64,000 nucleotides of DNA. Origin: Dioscorea cayenensis subsp. rotundata (lineage: Eukaryota > Streptophyta > Magnoliopsida > Dioscoreales > Dioscoreaceae). A program made the position numbers and the translations under genes. The stretch covers positions 21,756,305 to 21,820,304 of the forward strand of contig NC_052488.1 in assembly GCF_009730915.1 (NCBI RefSeq), written 5' to 3'. Below, one piece after another: positions 24,729 through 35,889 of the stretch; the stretch's first letter is position 1, and each line of letters opens with the position of its first letter. The notes under the pieces were generated by a model, which worked only from the letters and a program-made list of their open reading frames with translations, was not told where the DNA came from and did no database searches.

Positions 24729-24753
24729 AAAGAAGAAGAAGAAGAAGAAGGAG
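24729..24753. repeat. GAA-type microsatellite just 3' of the MIR390 hairpin
   Basis: A run of AGA/GAA triplets in the expected 3' part of the primary MIR390 transcript. Confidence 0.7.
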
Positions 24754-24809
24754 AAGAACACAAACCAAAACCCAGAGAGAAGTTCTCCATGCATGTGAGA
24801 GAGTATGAA

Positions 24810-24929
24810 GAAACAGTAATGCTCAGGATAGATAGCGCAATAAGAAATTAAAAACAAGAAGCTTGAAAAAAATAAGAAAAGCTTCAAGTTCTCATCCATG
24901 GCGCTATCCCTCCTGAGCTTCACTGGTTC
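24810..24929 (-). ncRNA. MIR390: MIR390 precursor hairpin
   Basis: The minus strand at 24920-24900 reads exactly the 21-nt plant miR390 (starts AAGCTCAGG, ends GATAGCGCC). The opposite arm at 24837-24817 reads CGCTATCTATCCTGAGCATT plus A, the expected star strand, pairing with the usual central mismatches and a 2-nt 3' overhang. Pairing extends outward through CAGT/ACTG and further to 24929 and 24810. The loop carries a small secondary stem built on GAAGCTT. miR390 loads AGO7 and cuts TAS3 transcripts to launch tasiRNAs against auxin response factors, acting in leaf polarity and root growth. No protein is expected here; the overlapping frames are shadows. Confidence 0.96.
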
Positions 24930-25073
24930 TCCATACTAAAATTATGTTTTCTCCAAATGAAAGCAAAACAATGCTTGTGTTGAAGAAGACTTATTAGAGG
25001 AAAAACAATAAAGACCTTAGAAAGAAGAGAAAAGAAGAGAAAGTGATGCAAAGGTTATGGTGATATGAGGGTG

Positions 25074-25081
25074 TATTTATA
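25074..25081 (-). promoter_or_regulatory. TATA box of the MIR390 primary transcript
   Basis: TATAAATA on the minus strand, 145 bases upstream of the hairpin, followed by an A/G-rich leader. MIR genes are transcribed by RNA polymerase II from ordinary TATA promoters, so this is the best candidate. Confidence 0.55.
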
Positions 25082-25089
25082 GGACAAAG

Positions 25090-25215
25090 ACCAGGACAAG
25101 AGTTGCATTCTTCAAGGCAATTTTATAAAGGCCTTTTAGACTGATATATAAAGCTCACATGAAGCTGGTGGTTACTTAAAACTTTTTTTTTTTCCTTCTT
25201 ATTCACCTCAATATA

Positions 25216-25247
<32 letters not shown>

Positions 25248-26096
25248 AAGAAAAAAGTAATAGAGATGAGATGAGTCTTCTTTTATCTCTCACAGTGGGG
25301 AGAGTCCAGATGGGATGAAGTACCAAATACTAAGAAAAAGACACAAACTTTTTTCCTCTGAACAGTGAACAGTGAGCAGGGGTTTGAAATGGAGATTACA
25401 GAAATACCCTTCTAGTGATGTGATTTTGGTTTCCACCAATCATTTCAGCAGCTTGTTGACTGTTCTTGATGTTTGTGCTGGTAATGAAGACTTTTATTTT
25501 TCTTTTTTTACTTATTTCTTGACCATTGTCCTTGGTCTTTCTGGCCTTCCATTTTCATGCCATTTTCAGCAGACTCAGAAGGTTTTGGCAGTTCCTCTCA
25601 AATCAAACAAATGATTCTGAAAATGATATTGAAATGTTAGAGTTAAGTTGGTGGACATATTTGTGATTTTTTTTTTCTTTCTCTTTGGCTTTTAGTTAAG
25701 GATCTATTCTTAGATAAATAAACACATACAGTATGATAAATTAAAAATATATTTAAATCATTTTTTCTCTTATTATCCAAAAAATTAATACAAGAAATGC
25801 ATTTATAACAACATATACATCCGTAAAAAGTGTTAGTTGTGGACATTAATTATACTTAATGAAGGAGTAGCAAGTTTATGTACTTATTTACTAACGTCTT
25901 TTAACGAGTCTTTCTCACTTCTTTATCTTCCTTCTCTGCCGACTTCCTTCTCAATTTTTCTTATCATTCTTTCTATTTTTTTAATTTTTACTTTAATATT
26001 TAAAATTAATAAAAATAATTATTACCTTTGGCAACACCATTCTACTATCAAACACCTTTAACAAAATCTAATATCACTATGTAAATATACACATAC

Positions 26097-26154
<58 letters not shown>

Positions 26155-26450
26155 ATAATAATTTGCAGACGTTTGTAAATAATCCACAAATTATAAAAAA
26201 TTTAAAAAAAAATAAAATAAAAAATAAAAAAAACTAACAGGTGAATAATAACATCAACATCTATGAACATGTGTAAATGAAGCGCATGTATATATAGACA
26301 CAGAACACTCATAATACATGAACTAACTTTGTTTTTAATTTAGATAACATACCTTGGAGATATAATACATATAATATTAAAATTAATAAATTATATTTAA
26401 AAATTTTAATATAAATAATTTATTAATTTTAATATAATTATTTATATTAT
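25090..26450. other. AT-rich spacer with microsatellites
   Basis: The MIR390 upstream region runs into AT-rich sequence. A TA run lies near 25227-25246, and a pure (AT)25 lies at 26101-26151. I see no gene. Confidence 0.5.
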
Positions 26451-26454
26451 ATAG

Positions 26455-26720
26455 ACGCGGGAAATGTGAATAGGGACTTGTGCCCTTTTCTCCCCCCGTT
26501 CGTTCCGCGCCCGGCACTGACTTCTTGTAGCAGTGGCATGCACTTTTACCTCGAAGCCCTCCCCACGAATTAACCATGCGCCACCTTGCATTCATTAACC
26601 CCCAAATCCAACCCCCATGCTCGAAGGTTACTCTTGTCTTTTCACTCCCATAATTTATGGATCCTGTCAGTCTTGTGGGCCTTTTCATTTTGGTTGGGCC
26701 TGGGCCTGCATAATTTTTTT
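26455..26720. other. GC-rich island with three TGGGCC motifs, no gene found
   Basis: About 260 bases of clearly higher GC sit in very AT-rich surroundings. Three site II-like TGGGCC motifs lie at 26676-26681, 26695-26700 and 26701-26706. A minus-strand frame crosses it without any family likeness. It looks like a promoter remnant or unannotated RNA promoter. Confidence 0.35.
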
Positions 26721-26852
26721 TCATTAATAAAACTATCTCTCTTTCTTTTCCTTTTTTTCTTTTAATTGTTTCGAGGATGGAATTTATATATTTTACATGA
26801 ATTATTACATAGTTTTGAGGTTGTATCTTGAGGTAAATATTGAGAAATACTA

Positions 26853-27167
26853 CTCCCTCCATTTCTTTTTAATTGTCATATTTTAGAGTTTTTCTCTGTT
26901 ATTTTTTATTTGTCACATTAAAAACTTTATGTAGTATTAAATAATTTTTTTCAAATTTACTCTTTAATTTAATGTACTTGTACAATTTTCAATAAAACAA
27001 AATCAAGTAAACATTAAATTATATTCTCAACTAGTGGAGTTTTAAATAGGGGTAATTTTGTAAAGTAATATATTTTTTTATAAAATATAGGTAATCAACT
27101 AATTTTAATAATTTTTTTTAATCCGTGTGAATTAGTTAAATATGACAATTAAAAAGGAACGGAGGTG
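26853..27167. mobile_element. Stowaway-like MITE, copy 1
   Basis: It starts CTCCCTCCATTTCTTTTTAA and ends TTAAAAAGGAACGGAGG, inverted repeats of the Stowaway (Tc1/mariner) type, next to TA dinucleotides. About 315 bases, non-coding. Confidence 0.8.
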
Positions 27168-27173
27168 TATATA

Positions 27174-27494
27174 CTCCCTCCGTTCCTTTTTAATTGTCAC
27201 GTTTTTGGAGCTCTTCTTTGTTTCTTTTTATTTGTCACATTAGAAACTTTGTACAGCATTAAATAATTTTTTTTTCAAATTTACCCTTTCATTTAATGTA
27301 CTTGTATAATTTTTAATAAATTAAAATCAACTAAGCATTAAGTTATATTGTCTACTAGTGGGGTTTTAAATATGGATAGTTTTGAAAAGTAATGGATTTT
27401 TTTATAAAATATAGATAATTAATTAATTTTAATTAATTTTTTTTAATCAACATGAATTAGTTAAATGTGCCAACTAAAAAGTAACTGAAAGGAG
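27174..27494. mobile_element. Stowaway-like MITE, copy 2, abutting copy 1
   Basis: It starts CTCCCTCCGTTCCTTTTTAA and ends with the diverged reverse of it before TA. Its interior follows copy 1 (TTATTTGTCACATTA, ATTTAATGTACTTGTA), so both belong to one family in the same orientation. Confidence 0.8.
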
Positions 27495-27499
27495 TATAT

Positions 27500-28930
27500 A
27501 TATATATAATTAATGAGTTGCCAATAATTGGGCAATTTAATTTGGGTTGGTGGGATTCAGTGAGAGAATAAAAGCCCAGTCTGATTCTGATATGCTATTT
27601 CTTAGCAGTAGCTGTGAACACACTCTCAATTTTCCAATTAATTCCATGGGTCCCACTTCCCAGTTTTTACTGACTAGCTATTTACTTCACTTACTCCATT
27701 ATATTTTACCATTTATTATTATTATTTTATAATAATAAATAATAAATAAATAAGGTACATTTCCTGGGCCTTAATCAGGCCCAGTCCATGTAGATCTGAT
27801 TACTAAGCACTAGGCAAAGCTTTTCTTTTCATTTTACTAGTATTTATTTATGAGCCATTCGCCAAATTTTGCTTATAATGTTCAAATCACTAATAATTTA
27901 ATATAGATTAAGATAAAGTAAAATAGTGAAATTGAATATGTGTGTGTATACGTCAAGTTCAATGAAGTTATAATATGGTTTAATTAACTTAACTGTTTGG
28001 TATCCGTATCAAACACAATACTATATTTTATAATTATTAGTTCATAGAGGATATATTATTATATAATATTTCTCAATTAAGTTTCACCAAAATCTACATT
28101 CTTTTATATGGCAATTCTTATGTACATTTATCTTATATGCAATTATTTTTATGGTTAATATAAATTTAATAATTAAATAATTTATATTTTACATTGTAAA
28201 GTTAAGAATTTGCAAGATAGTTTGAGAGTCAAGTATAATGGGTTTAATTAGTCTTTCAGTTATATGACTAATTCTTGAAACAAAAATGTTTAATTTTATG
28301 TAATGATCTAGAAAATATAATTAAGAACAAAAAAAAAAATTAAGTATAAATACTTCAATAACAAATTGATTTTTTTTATAATATAAGAGTAATTTTTATA
28401 TCATCATTTAGACGAATTAAAAACAAAAAATAGACTCAAACACACAGCATTAAACAAACACCCAAACTTAGATCAGCTATAAAAATTAAATAAAATAAAA
28501 GAGAAAGATGAAAAATCAACAAAGGGAGGCATGCAAAAAAACTCTTTTTCAAAAAGAAAAAAAGAAAAAGAAAAACTCTTACTTGAAGGTAAATCATAAC
28601 ACATCCACTTGTTTACAAGAAGTTGGAGCATCATTTCAAACAAAGATACATAGCTTTCTAATTTGTGATTAATGAGAGACATATACTGCAAACCATACAA
28701 AGGATCAAGTACATTCTAAGAAACACCAACAATTTCAAAAGTCATACAAATTTTTTCAAACTAGAAAGTCTTCTACCAAACAAAAAGGGTAAGAAGATGT
28801 TATTGTTCCACATCAAATAAGGTCCCAATGGGCTTTCTTTGCAACCTGGCTTGCCTTAGACTGCACTCCATCTAAAAACAAGCTTGGCTGTCACTATTCA
28901 ACCACTCTCTTTATCTTCAATTTGATGACA
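27500..28930. other. AT-rich spacer
   Basis: No gene recognised. CTGGGCC at 27764-27770 faces GGCCCAG at 27778-27784 as a short palindrome with a 7-base centre. Confidence 0.45.
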
Positions 28931-29413
28931 ATAACAACTTGAAAAAAGTCTCAATTATTATGTAATAATATACCTTTATTTTGTTTAGTTTCTAAAATAG
29001 ATGAAGTTGATGGAGGTTCAGGAAGCAAAGTGTCTATTTCTTTAAGCAGAGTAACATGCTCAAGCTTCCTGATTTGATGCTTCTCTCTTGATTCGTACTG
29101 TGAGCTGTCCATTAAATTTAATCTTAAGAACATCATTGAGGACTTCTTTTCTTAGAGTAACAGTAGAGGAGTTGACAATGTTGATTAATTTAGATTTGTT
29201 TAGGTTAACGAACTGTTAATTAATTGAGTAGATCATGTCTATAAGCTCATATATCATCACAATAAATCAATTTGATTGATCCAATTGGGAAGTCAAATGT
29301 TACATTACAGACACATTTCATTACAGACATCCATTTGGACTTTCCCTTTAATGTAAAATTTGACACCAAAAAACCAATATCGACAACATCTTGTGACAAA
29401 AAAAGGAAGCAAA

Positions 29414-31311
29414 TCACTCCTCTGCATGCTTTGAGAAAATGTGAGCGTAAAGAAGCTCGTTCCAAACATCTGGGACACCCGGAAGGCACCAATGAGTACA
29501 ATCGGAATAGCTACTTGGATTTGCAAGCTGTTCTTCAGATAAAGTATCCCAGAATTTTCTATATATCGACGGGTGTCCATCTTTCCGAAACTCAGAGAGA
29601 TGAGTTATATTAAGGAACTGTATATTTACACCTTTCCTTTGCAGTTGATTAATGACACTTCCTGCAATCTGCATGATGTCAAAATCTTGTCCTCTGCCAT
29701 TGTAATTGACATTTCGGATAGGCTGAGTCTCATTATAACAATTCTGAAAACTATCCTCACCCAAACTTTCGCCCCTGCCAAACATAAATATCGAATTGCT
29801 TAAACTTATTCTTTACATAAATCAGTAACAAGTGAATGATCAGAAATTAGCACACATGTTTCCAATTCATTGTCTACTGCATCATGTAAATTTGAATCAG
29901 TAAATCGAATACATAATTTTAATTACCACCAAAATGTTACTAATTGATTTCTGATCAGTGATTAGCATGCACAATTCCAACTCAATGTACACTGCATAAT
30001 GCAAATTTGAAATCAGAAAATGGACTTCACACATTTACCATAAAAAATTAAAAATTGTTACCACTAGTTAATTTTTTTTTTTTTTTTAATCAAATCAGAT
30101 GCTTGGAGTGTGTCATCTTACCAAGCATGAGTAGGGGACAAGCTCATGAAATATAACTCCTTCTTATGAAGTCTCACATTGTCCTGCAACCATTGTGACC
30201 AAGTCTTCAGGGCTATCTCAAATCCTTTTATCATCTCAACCTCATCGTAAACTTGCACTTTATCATCAAATGAACCATGCCTAACAAATTACATTGCATT
30301 TCCCTTTAGGCAGTCAAAACACTCGGTAATCACAAGAAGAAAAATGCACTTCTATACTTACAAGATCTTCATCTTCATCCTAGGCTTCTTCCACCATAGA
30401 TAAGAGTTGAAAATCAAAATGTCGGCATTGGCATAGTGCCTGGCATGTGTCTCAACTGCCCCGGCACGAAACATTCTATTAGATACCCGATGTTTCACTG
30501 GATCATCACAGTTTGATTCCAGCAACAAAGGAGCCCAATAAAAGTCTACTGTCGCATTGTATTTCTGCAATAATCCTATATAATCATAACATGTTTCATC
30601 ATAATTCTAATTATACGCATTACAAATGACAACAAAATTCACCTTAGCATTGAAAGACAGAGTTGAACCATTGTAATTCATGGACTTCTCATAAACAGGG
30701 ATAGAGGATTCCAAAAGACAAACCATTGAAACCCATTGATTCCGATTGAGAGAATCACCAACAAAAACCATTCTTTTGTCTCTGAGCCTTTCTAGCAACT
30801 TAGTTGAATTGAAGCTACACAACCAGAATAACAGCAATTAAGATACCATGAATCCTGATTAACATAGAACTAAATAAAAACCAAGATTGAATTTTTAAGC
30901 AAACCTGGGAAGATTGCATTGGTTTGGTTGCCACTTCCACTTCTGATAGCTCGTATCATTCCTCCCATACTTATCACAACCAATCTCGTCATGGATGTAG
31001 GGGCAGAGGAGACCGGAGTAAAGAGGATGGGTGGAGCTATCATCATAGACCCAGCGGCCGGAGAAGAGGTTGCACTTCTCAGTTGAGGAGGAATTCCGGA
31101 GAGTAGAAAGGACGGGTTTGGGGGCACTGATGGTTTTCTCAATTGAGGAGGAATTCCGGGGAGTAGAAAGGACGGGTTTTGGGGCATTAATGGCGGTGAG
31201 GGAGAGGGTGAGGATGAGGGCGAAGACAGCGACGATGGCGATGAGAGAGTTGAAGTGGGCTCTGAGACCCCATGCCCAGTGGAAGGCGAGGTGGTGAGGC
31301 TTCTTGGCCAT
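29414..31311 (-). CDS. TBL-family polysaccharide O-acetyltransferase (PC-esterase), 433 aa, copy 1
   Basis: Trichome birefringence-like protein, a Golgi type II membrane enzyme. Characterised members acetylate xylan, mannan or pectin. Five exons: 31311-30905, 30814-30643, 30564-30362, 30280-30122, 29774-29414, all in phase. A cytoplasmic tail, a membrane anchor (about residues 22-42), a short stem and the PMR5-N/TBL domain (CNLFSGRWVYDD to CNLPSF, about 80-137) precede the esterase domain. The nucleophile lies in VFVGDSLNRNQ (Ser157) and the DxxH motif in [10 protein letters not shown] (Asp405, His408). The stem contains a tandem duplication, INAPKPVLST.RNSSSIEK then ISAPKPVLST.RNSSSTEK. Exon structure and length suit the family. 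The exact acceptor polysaccharide is not deducible. Confidence 0.95.
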
Positions 31312-31352
31312 TGCTCCACCTCGTCTCTGTATCTCTGAATCACCGACGAGGT

Positions 31353-31391
31353 GAGCTTAAGAAGGAGAAGGAGAAGGAGAAGGAGAAGGAG
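31353..31391. repeat. (GGAGAA)n microsatellite in the TBL copy 1 leader/promoter
   Basis: A purine run of AGAAGG units, about 40-80 bases upstream of the TBL start codon. Confidence 0.75.
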
Positions 31392-31439
31392 GAGGGGTCA
31401 ATGGAGGTGGGAGAAGGTGGTGGTGGGGTCTTGGCTCGT

Positions 31440-32537
31440 TTCATTGGAGAAAATTATTTGAAATTTATTTTGGGTTTGTTTGCATATATATATATTCATC
31501 ATTGCTTACATATATATATATATAATATATATAGATATATATATTTCTGGTAAATAAAAACTTATCAAATTAAGTAAGAATTTTGAGGAAAAAGACGATA
31601 AATTGTCTCGTCAAGTATATAAATAACCAAAACTATGTTCTTTTGATAAAAAAAAAAAAGTATATATATATTTAAATGAATTATTATAAATTTTAGAATT
31701 TATATATGAATAAAATATTTTTTTTATTTTTAAGAAAATAGCTTTTTTTATATATATAAGCCTTTGAATATCCTATTAACACATTGAAAAATTTAAAATT
31801 AATATTTTTATAAAACTTGGATTAATCACAGCTTTATTAAGAAGGAGAAGAACGGTTACAATTGGGTAGGACAGTACAAAACGGAAAAAAAACAAAATCA
31901 AGTAAAAAAGCAAAAGTAACAAACTACTACATTATACCTGGTGAAATAATTGCTATTTAATGAGAGAGAGAGTGTGTGTGTGTATTTGTGTGTTTTATAT
32001 ATTTTATGATAAAAACATTTTTAACAAATATAAATTGTTTTATGTCTACATAATAAATATTTTTGGGAAGAGTGACAATTTTGTTATTTTTATATGATTT
32101 TTTTCCTTAAAGTCAAATTTAGGGGGTTTATAAAAAGAAAGCACTCTTTCTAATTAGATTATTATTGTTAGTAATTGTGGATAAATGAACTCACGCTGGA
32201 TTTTGTTTTTATTTATTCTGTTGTTATTTAAAATTTTTCCATATTTCATTTCTTCTTTAATGTAATGTTATTATATTGGCCAAACCTTAGATTTTGAATT
32301 AAGAAATTTTGAGGTACTAAAATAAAAGAATGGCCTTTTTTTTGGGTCAAAAAACAAACGTGGTCCACTTGAGAAGGTGCAGATATACCCACCGATTATA
32401 TATATATTATTGTTTAGCTCTTAAAACTTTCAATTGTATTAATTAAATCCCAAATTTTCAATTTTGGCAATGTGATCTTTTGTCAACTAATTCAAACTTT
32501 CAAGATCATGATTCAAAATTAAAATTAAAAACTATAG

Positions 32538-32574
<37 letters not shown>

Positions 32575-32645
32575 CCGAGAAGCTTATAAGAAGTGTGTCC
32601 AAGGGGCAAAACAATCCACCCATGTACCTTCATCCGGTTGACATC
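31440..32645. other. AT-rich spacer between TBL copy 1 and the hAT element
   Basis: It has several TA microsatellites (for example 31500-31540 and 32543-32572) and long A/T runs. No gene or RNA is seen. Confidence 0.55.
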
Positions 32646-32653
32646 ACTGTATT

Positions 32654-33427
32654 CAGGGACGGAACCAGGACTTGATGGTAGATGGGGCTGAAGCCTAAAG
32701 GCAAAACAAAAAAATAAAATAAAAAGTAAAAAAATATTCTAAACAAAATAATTATTTTAATGAAGAATAATGTGCTAATATAACCAAAATTTGAATATAC
32801 ATATTAAAAAAATATAAAGTATAATTTAAAATTTTGTTATTACCGATAGAAAATATATGAGATTTTCAATAATTCAACTAATAAAAATACATCTCAAGTT
32901 TATATATATTTTTTTAAATATGGTAATATTGACCCTCCTCACTACAAACAACCAAACTATTGTTTATAAAAAAAACTTTTGTTGTTTCACTCTAACATAT
33001 ATGTATATATGTTAGGCCTCATGATCAATTCAAACTTTTTTTAAATTACTAAAATTTGTATATAAGATTTATTTTATTAAAATTTTGAAATAATAGTAAT
33101 TTTTAAATTTAAAAATAAAATGTGGAAAAAATGCAAAATTTGTATATAAGATTTATTTTATTATAATTTGAAATAATAGTAATTTTTAAATTAAAAAATA
33201 AAATGTGAAAAAAATGCACCAAGTGGGATTTGAACTTGGGTGGATCAAAAAATCCCAAACCTTATGGGTAAACCAACTAATCACTCAAGCACACCCACAC
33301 TCCACACTTTAATATTTCCAAATATTGTATTTTACATAAAATTAAGTATAGAAAAATCGAAAACCACAAAATCTTATATTGTTTAAAAAGTATTTTGTCT
33401 GCTAGCCCCCCCTTGGTTCCGCCCCTG
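32654..33427. mobile_element. Non-autonomous hAT element (774 bp) with perfect target duplication
   Basis: The left end is CAGGGACGGAACCAGG; the right end, reversed, is CAGGGGCGGAACCAAGG. The flanking 8-bp duplication ACTGTATT is exact at 32646-32653 and 33428-33435, the hAT signature. The interior is AT-rich and non-coding, with a direct duplication of about 80 bp (near 33047-33215) and a tRNA-like segment at 33213-33300. It lies between the two TBL genes and interrupts neither. Confidence 0.9.
33213..33300 (-). repeat. tRNA-like (SINE-like) segment inside the hAT element
   Basis: The minus strand reads a region like GAGTGATTAGTTGGTTTACC followed by a B-box-like AGTTCAAATCCC and then CACTTGGTGC. 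The order and spacing resemble a tRNA-derived SINE head, but the arms do not fold into a functional tRNA. Confidence 0.4.
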
Positions 33428-33833
33428 ACTGTATTCATCACAAGCAATTAAAGTTTGACAAATCAAACCTTAAACCATGCAACCAGTTACACTAATTAAA
33501 CTTTAAACCATACAATTAGTACCACTAGACCAAAAGGTTTTTTTAGTAAGCAATAATATTAATCATGTAATTTATTCAAAAAATATCTAATAATAATAAT
33601 ACATAAATGGAAGGTTTTATACTTACAAATACAGACCATAAGAGAGGCCTATAAAAAGTATTCTCGCTGGAAATATAATTCATTTTCTGCCAGAAATAAC
33701 AGAAGAATATTTCACTTTTTAAGAGATAATAAATTAACCAAATTTGCTGTTTTCATGCAAATTACATGAACTATAATAAACACAGATAAAATTCCATGAA
33801 AAATAAATAAATAAACAAATTAAATCAAAAAGT

Positions 33834-35887
33834 TCATTTCAATTGCTTTTGTCCAGGAAAGAAAAGCTCAGTATACAAGAGTTCATTCCAAGTGTCCTGA
33901 AGACCAGGCAAACACCAATGAGTACAATCAGCATAACTCTTTGGATTAGCAATCTGTTCAGCAGTCAATGGATTCCATTGTTTCTTATGAATTGAAGTGT
34001 GTGCATCTTTTCTGTACTCTGATAACTGAGTTATATTCAGCACACTAATTCCCACCTTTGACTTCTTAAACACTTGCTTAATTACCTCCATTATCTTCTT
34101 GCTTGAGCTTCCCCAGTAATTTACATCCTTAATTGGAGTTGTTTCTTTGTAACAATTCCCATCTTTCTCACCTCCCCATCCCTCACTACTGCATATCAAA
34201 TCAATTTAATATATGTTCAAATCCATATTTTTCAAATTAACCGATGTAGGACTATTGGTTACTCGAATAAATAAATGATGAACATTAAAGTTCTCTTAGT
34301 ACCTTTCATGAGTGGGAGACATGGTAGCGAAGAAGACTCTGTTTTGATGAGGATCTAAGTTTTTCTCCAACCATCTCACTACCCTTCTCAATGCCAACTT
34401 ATAAGCATCCTCAGTTTCCATCAATGTGATGTTGTTCTTCATCTCATCTCCAAAAGAACCTCTTCTGCAATGTAATTTTTTGAGTTTATAAAGGTGACTA
34501 AAAATAGGATTTGATCGAATGGATAATAGTGTGAGAAGTTTTACAGTATCTTCATCTTCTGGCCAGTCATCCACCAAAGATAAGTATTGAAAACAAAGAT
34601 ATCAACTCCTTTCCAATGTTTTGCATGTTTGTTGATTGATCCTGCTCTGACTATTCTGTCTGTGATTCTATGCACAACAGCATCATCAGAGTTGGATTCT
34701 ACCAAGAAGGGTGCCCAGTAGAACTCAATGGAAGCATTGTAATTCTGAGCAAATTAAACAAAAAAGTGATTAATTAAATTATTATTAAGCTTTTTACATT
34801 AGATATATAACCATTATGTATGTATGTATGTATGTATGTATATACCTTGGCTTTGAAGACTGTGAGTGAGTCAATGGTTTCAAATGATTTGGAGTTCTCT
34901 GGGATTACTCTGTGAAGAAGGCAAACCATAGAGACAAATTGGCCTCTGTTTAAAGAGTCCCCTATAAACATCATCCTCTTTCCTCGTAGCATTTCAAGCA
35001 TGAATGTGGCATTAAAACTGTAATTTTCAGCCAAGTATTAGATCTAATTAGTTCCTAGTAATTCAAAAATTTTCTTTTTAATCCTTGAATGGTGTGTAAG
35101 CCAATTTGTCATCCAATAATTACAATTCATATATGAAAACAGAGTAAAGTAAAGAAAATTTACTGAATTTTATATTAAGCTAGTGCATCTCACATGTCAA
35201 GGATGTCAATAAAAACTAAAATTTTTGTTTATAGTTCTTGTCTCATGCATTATCCTTCAGACAAATAAAAAAATCCAACTACTATATATATAATTAGCTT
35301 GAAGTCAAAACAGGTTGATAATCACAAGAAGAATGGCAAGCATTCAGATCTAATTCAATATAAACCCATAAAACTTTGATATAATAATCACAATTAAACT
35401 AATTAATGATAAAAAGAAAAACATCAAAACTGAACCTGGGAAGAGAACATCCATGAGGTTGCCATCTCCAATGTTGATATCCTTTATCAGGACGTCCATG
35501 AGCTTGACATGTTAACTGAGGTTGAATATAAGGACATTCATTTTCTTCATACTGAGGTCTTGTATCTTCATCATAAACCCACTCGCCGGAAAACAAGTCA
35601 CAGCCCGTTTCCGCCGCCTTTTCGACCACCTTTTGCTCAAACTCATCCTTCTCTACATCACAATTACTCAATTTAGCTTCAACCAAATAAATACACATGC
35701 ACATATATATATATATATATATATATTGGTTGTAATAATTCATACCTTGTTCTAATGGAGGTTGTCTAAGGATGCAAAGGAAGTCTTGGCTATAGATGAT
35801 GACCAGAAAAAAGATGAAGAATAAGATTAGGAAATATGAAGAATAAGAGGTCTTTCTAATGGAGATTGAAGATGAAGGAGACTTCAT
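33834..35887 (-). CDS. TBL-family polysaccharide O-acetyltransferase (PC-esterase), 423 aa, copy 2
   Basis: Same Golgi acetyltransferase family as the neighbouring TBL gene. Six exons: 35887-35746, 35676-35436, 35017-34846, 34744-34545, 34464-34303, 34188-33834. The extra intron splits the N-terminal region; the last four introns sit at the same positions and phases as in copy 1, and the GDS exon is the same 172 bases. Start is the ATG giving [14 protein letters not shown], followed by a membrane anchor (about 17-37). The TBL domain runs [20 protein letters not shown] to [14 protein letters not shown] holds Ser149; [10 protein letters not shown] holds Asp393 and His396. Protein similarity to copy 1 is only moderate, so the duplication is old. 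TA and TGTA microsatellites sit in introns 1 and 3. Confidence 0.94.
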
Positions 35888-35889
35888 TT

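Noticed and set aside
24590-24923. Phe/Ser-rich membrane proteins on the minus strand
   Set aside because: They are translations of the MIR390 transcript region and an A/G-rich microsatellite.
28951-29136. Extra exon or gene downstream of TBL copy 1
   Set aside because: Sixty-one charged codons with no recognised family. TBL copy 1 already ends properly at 29414, and no splice link is apparent.
33213-33300. tRNA gene
   Set aside because: Box-like words are present but the arms do not pair properly and it lies inside a hAT element.
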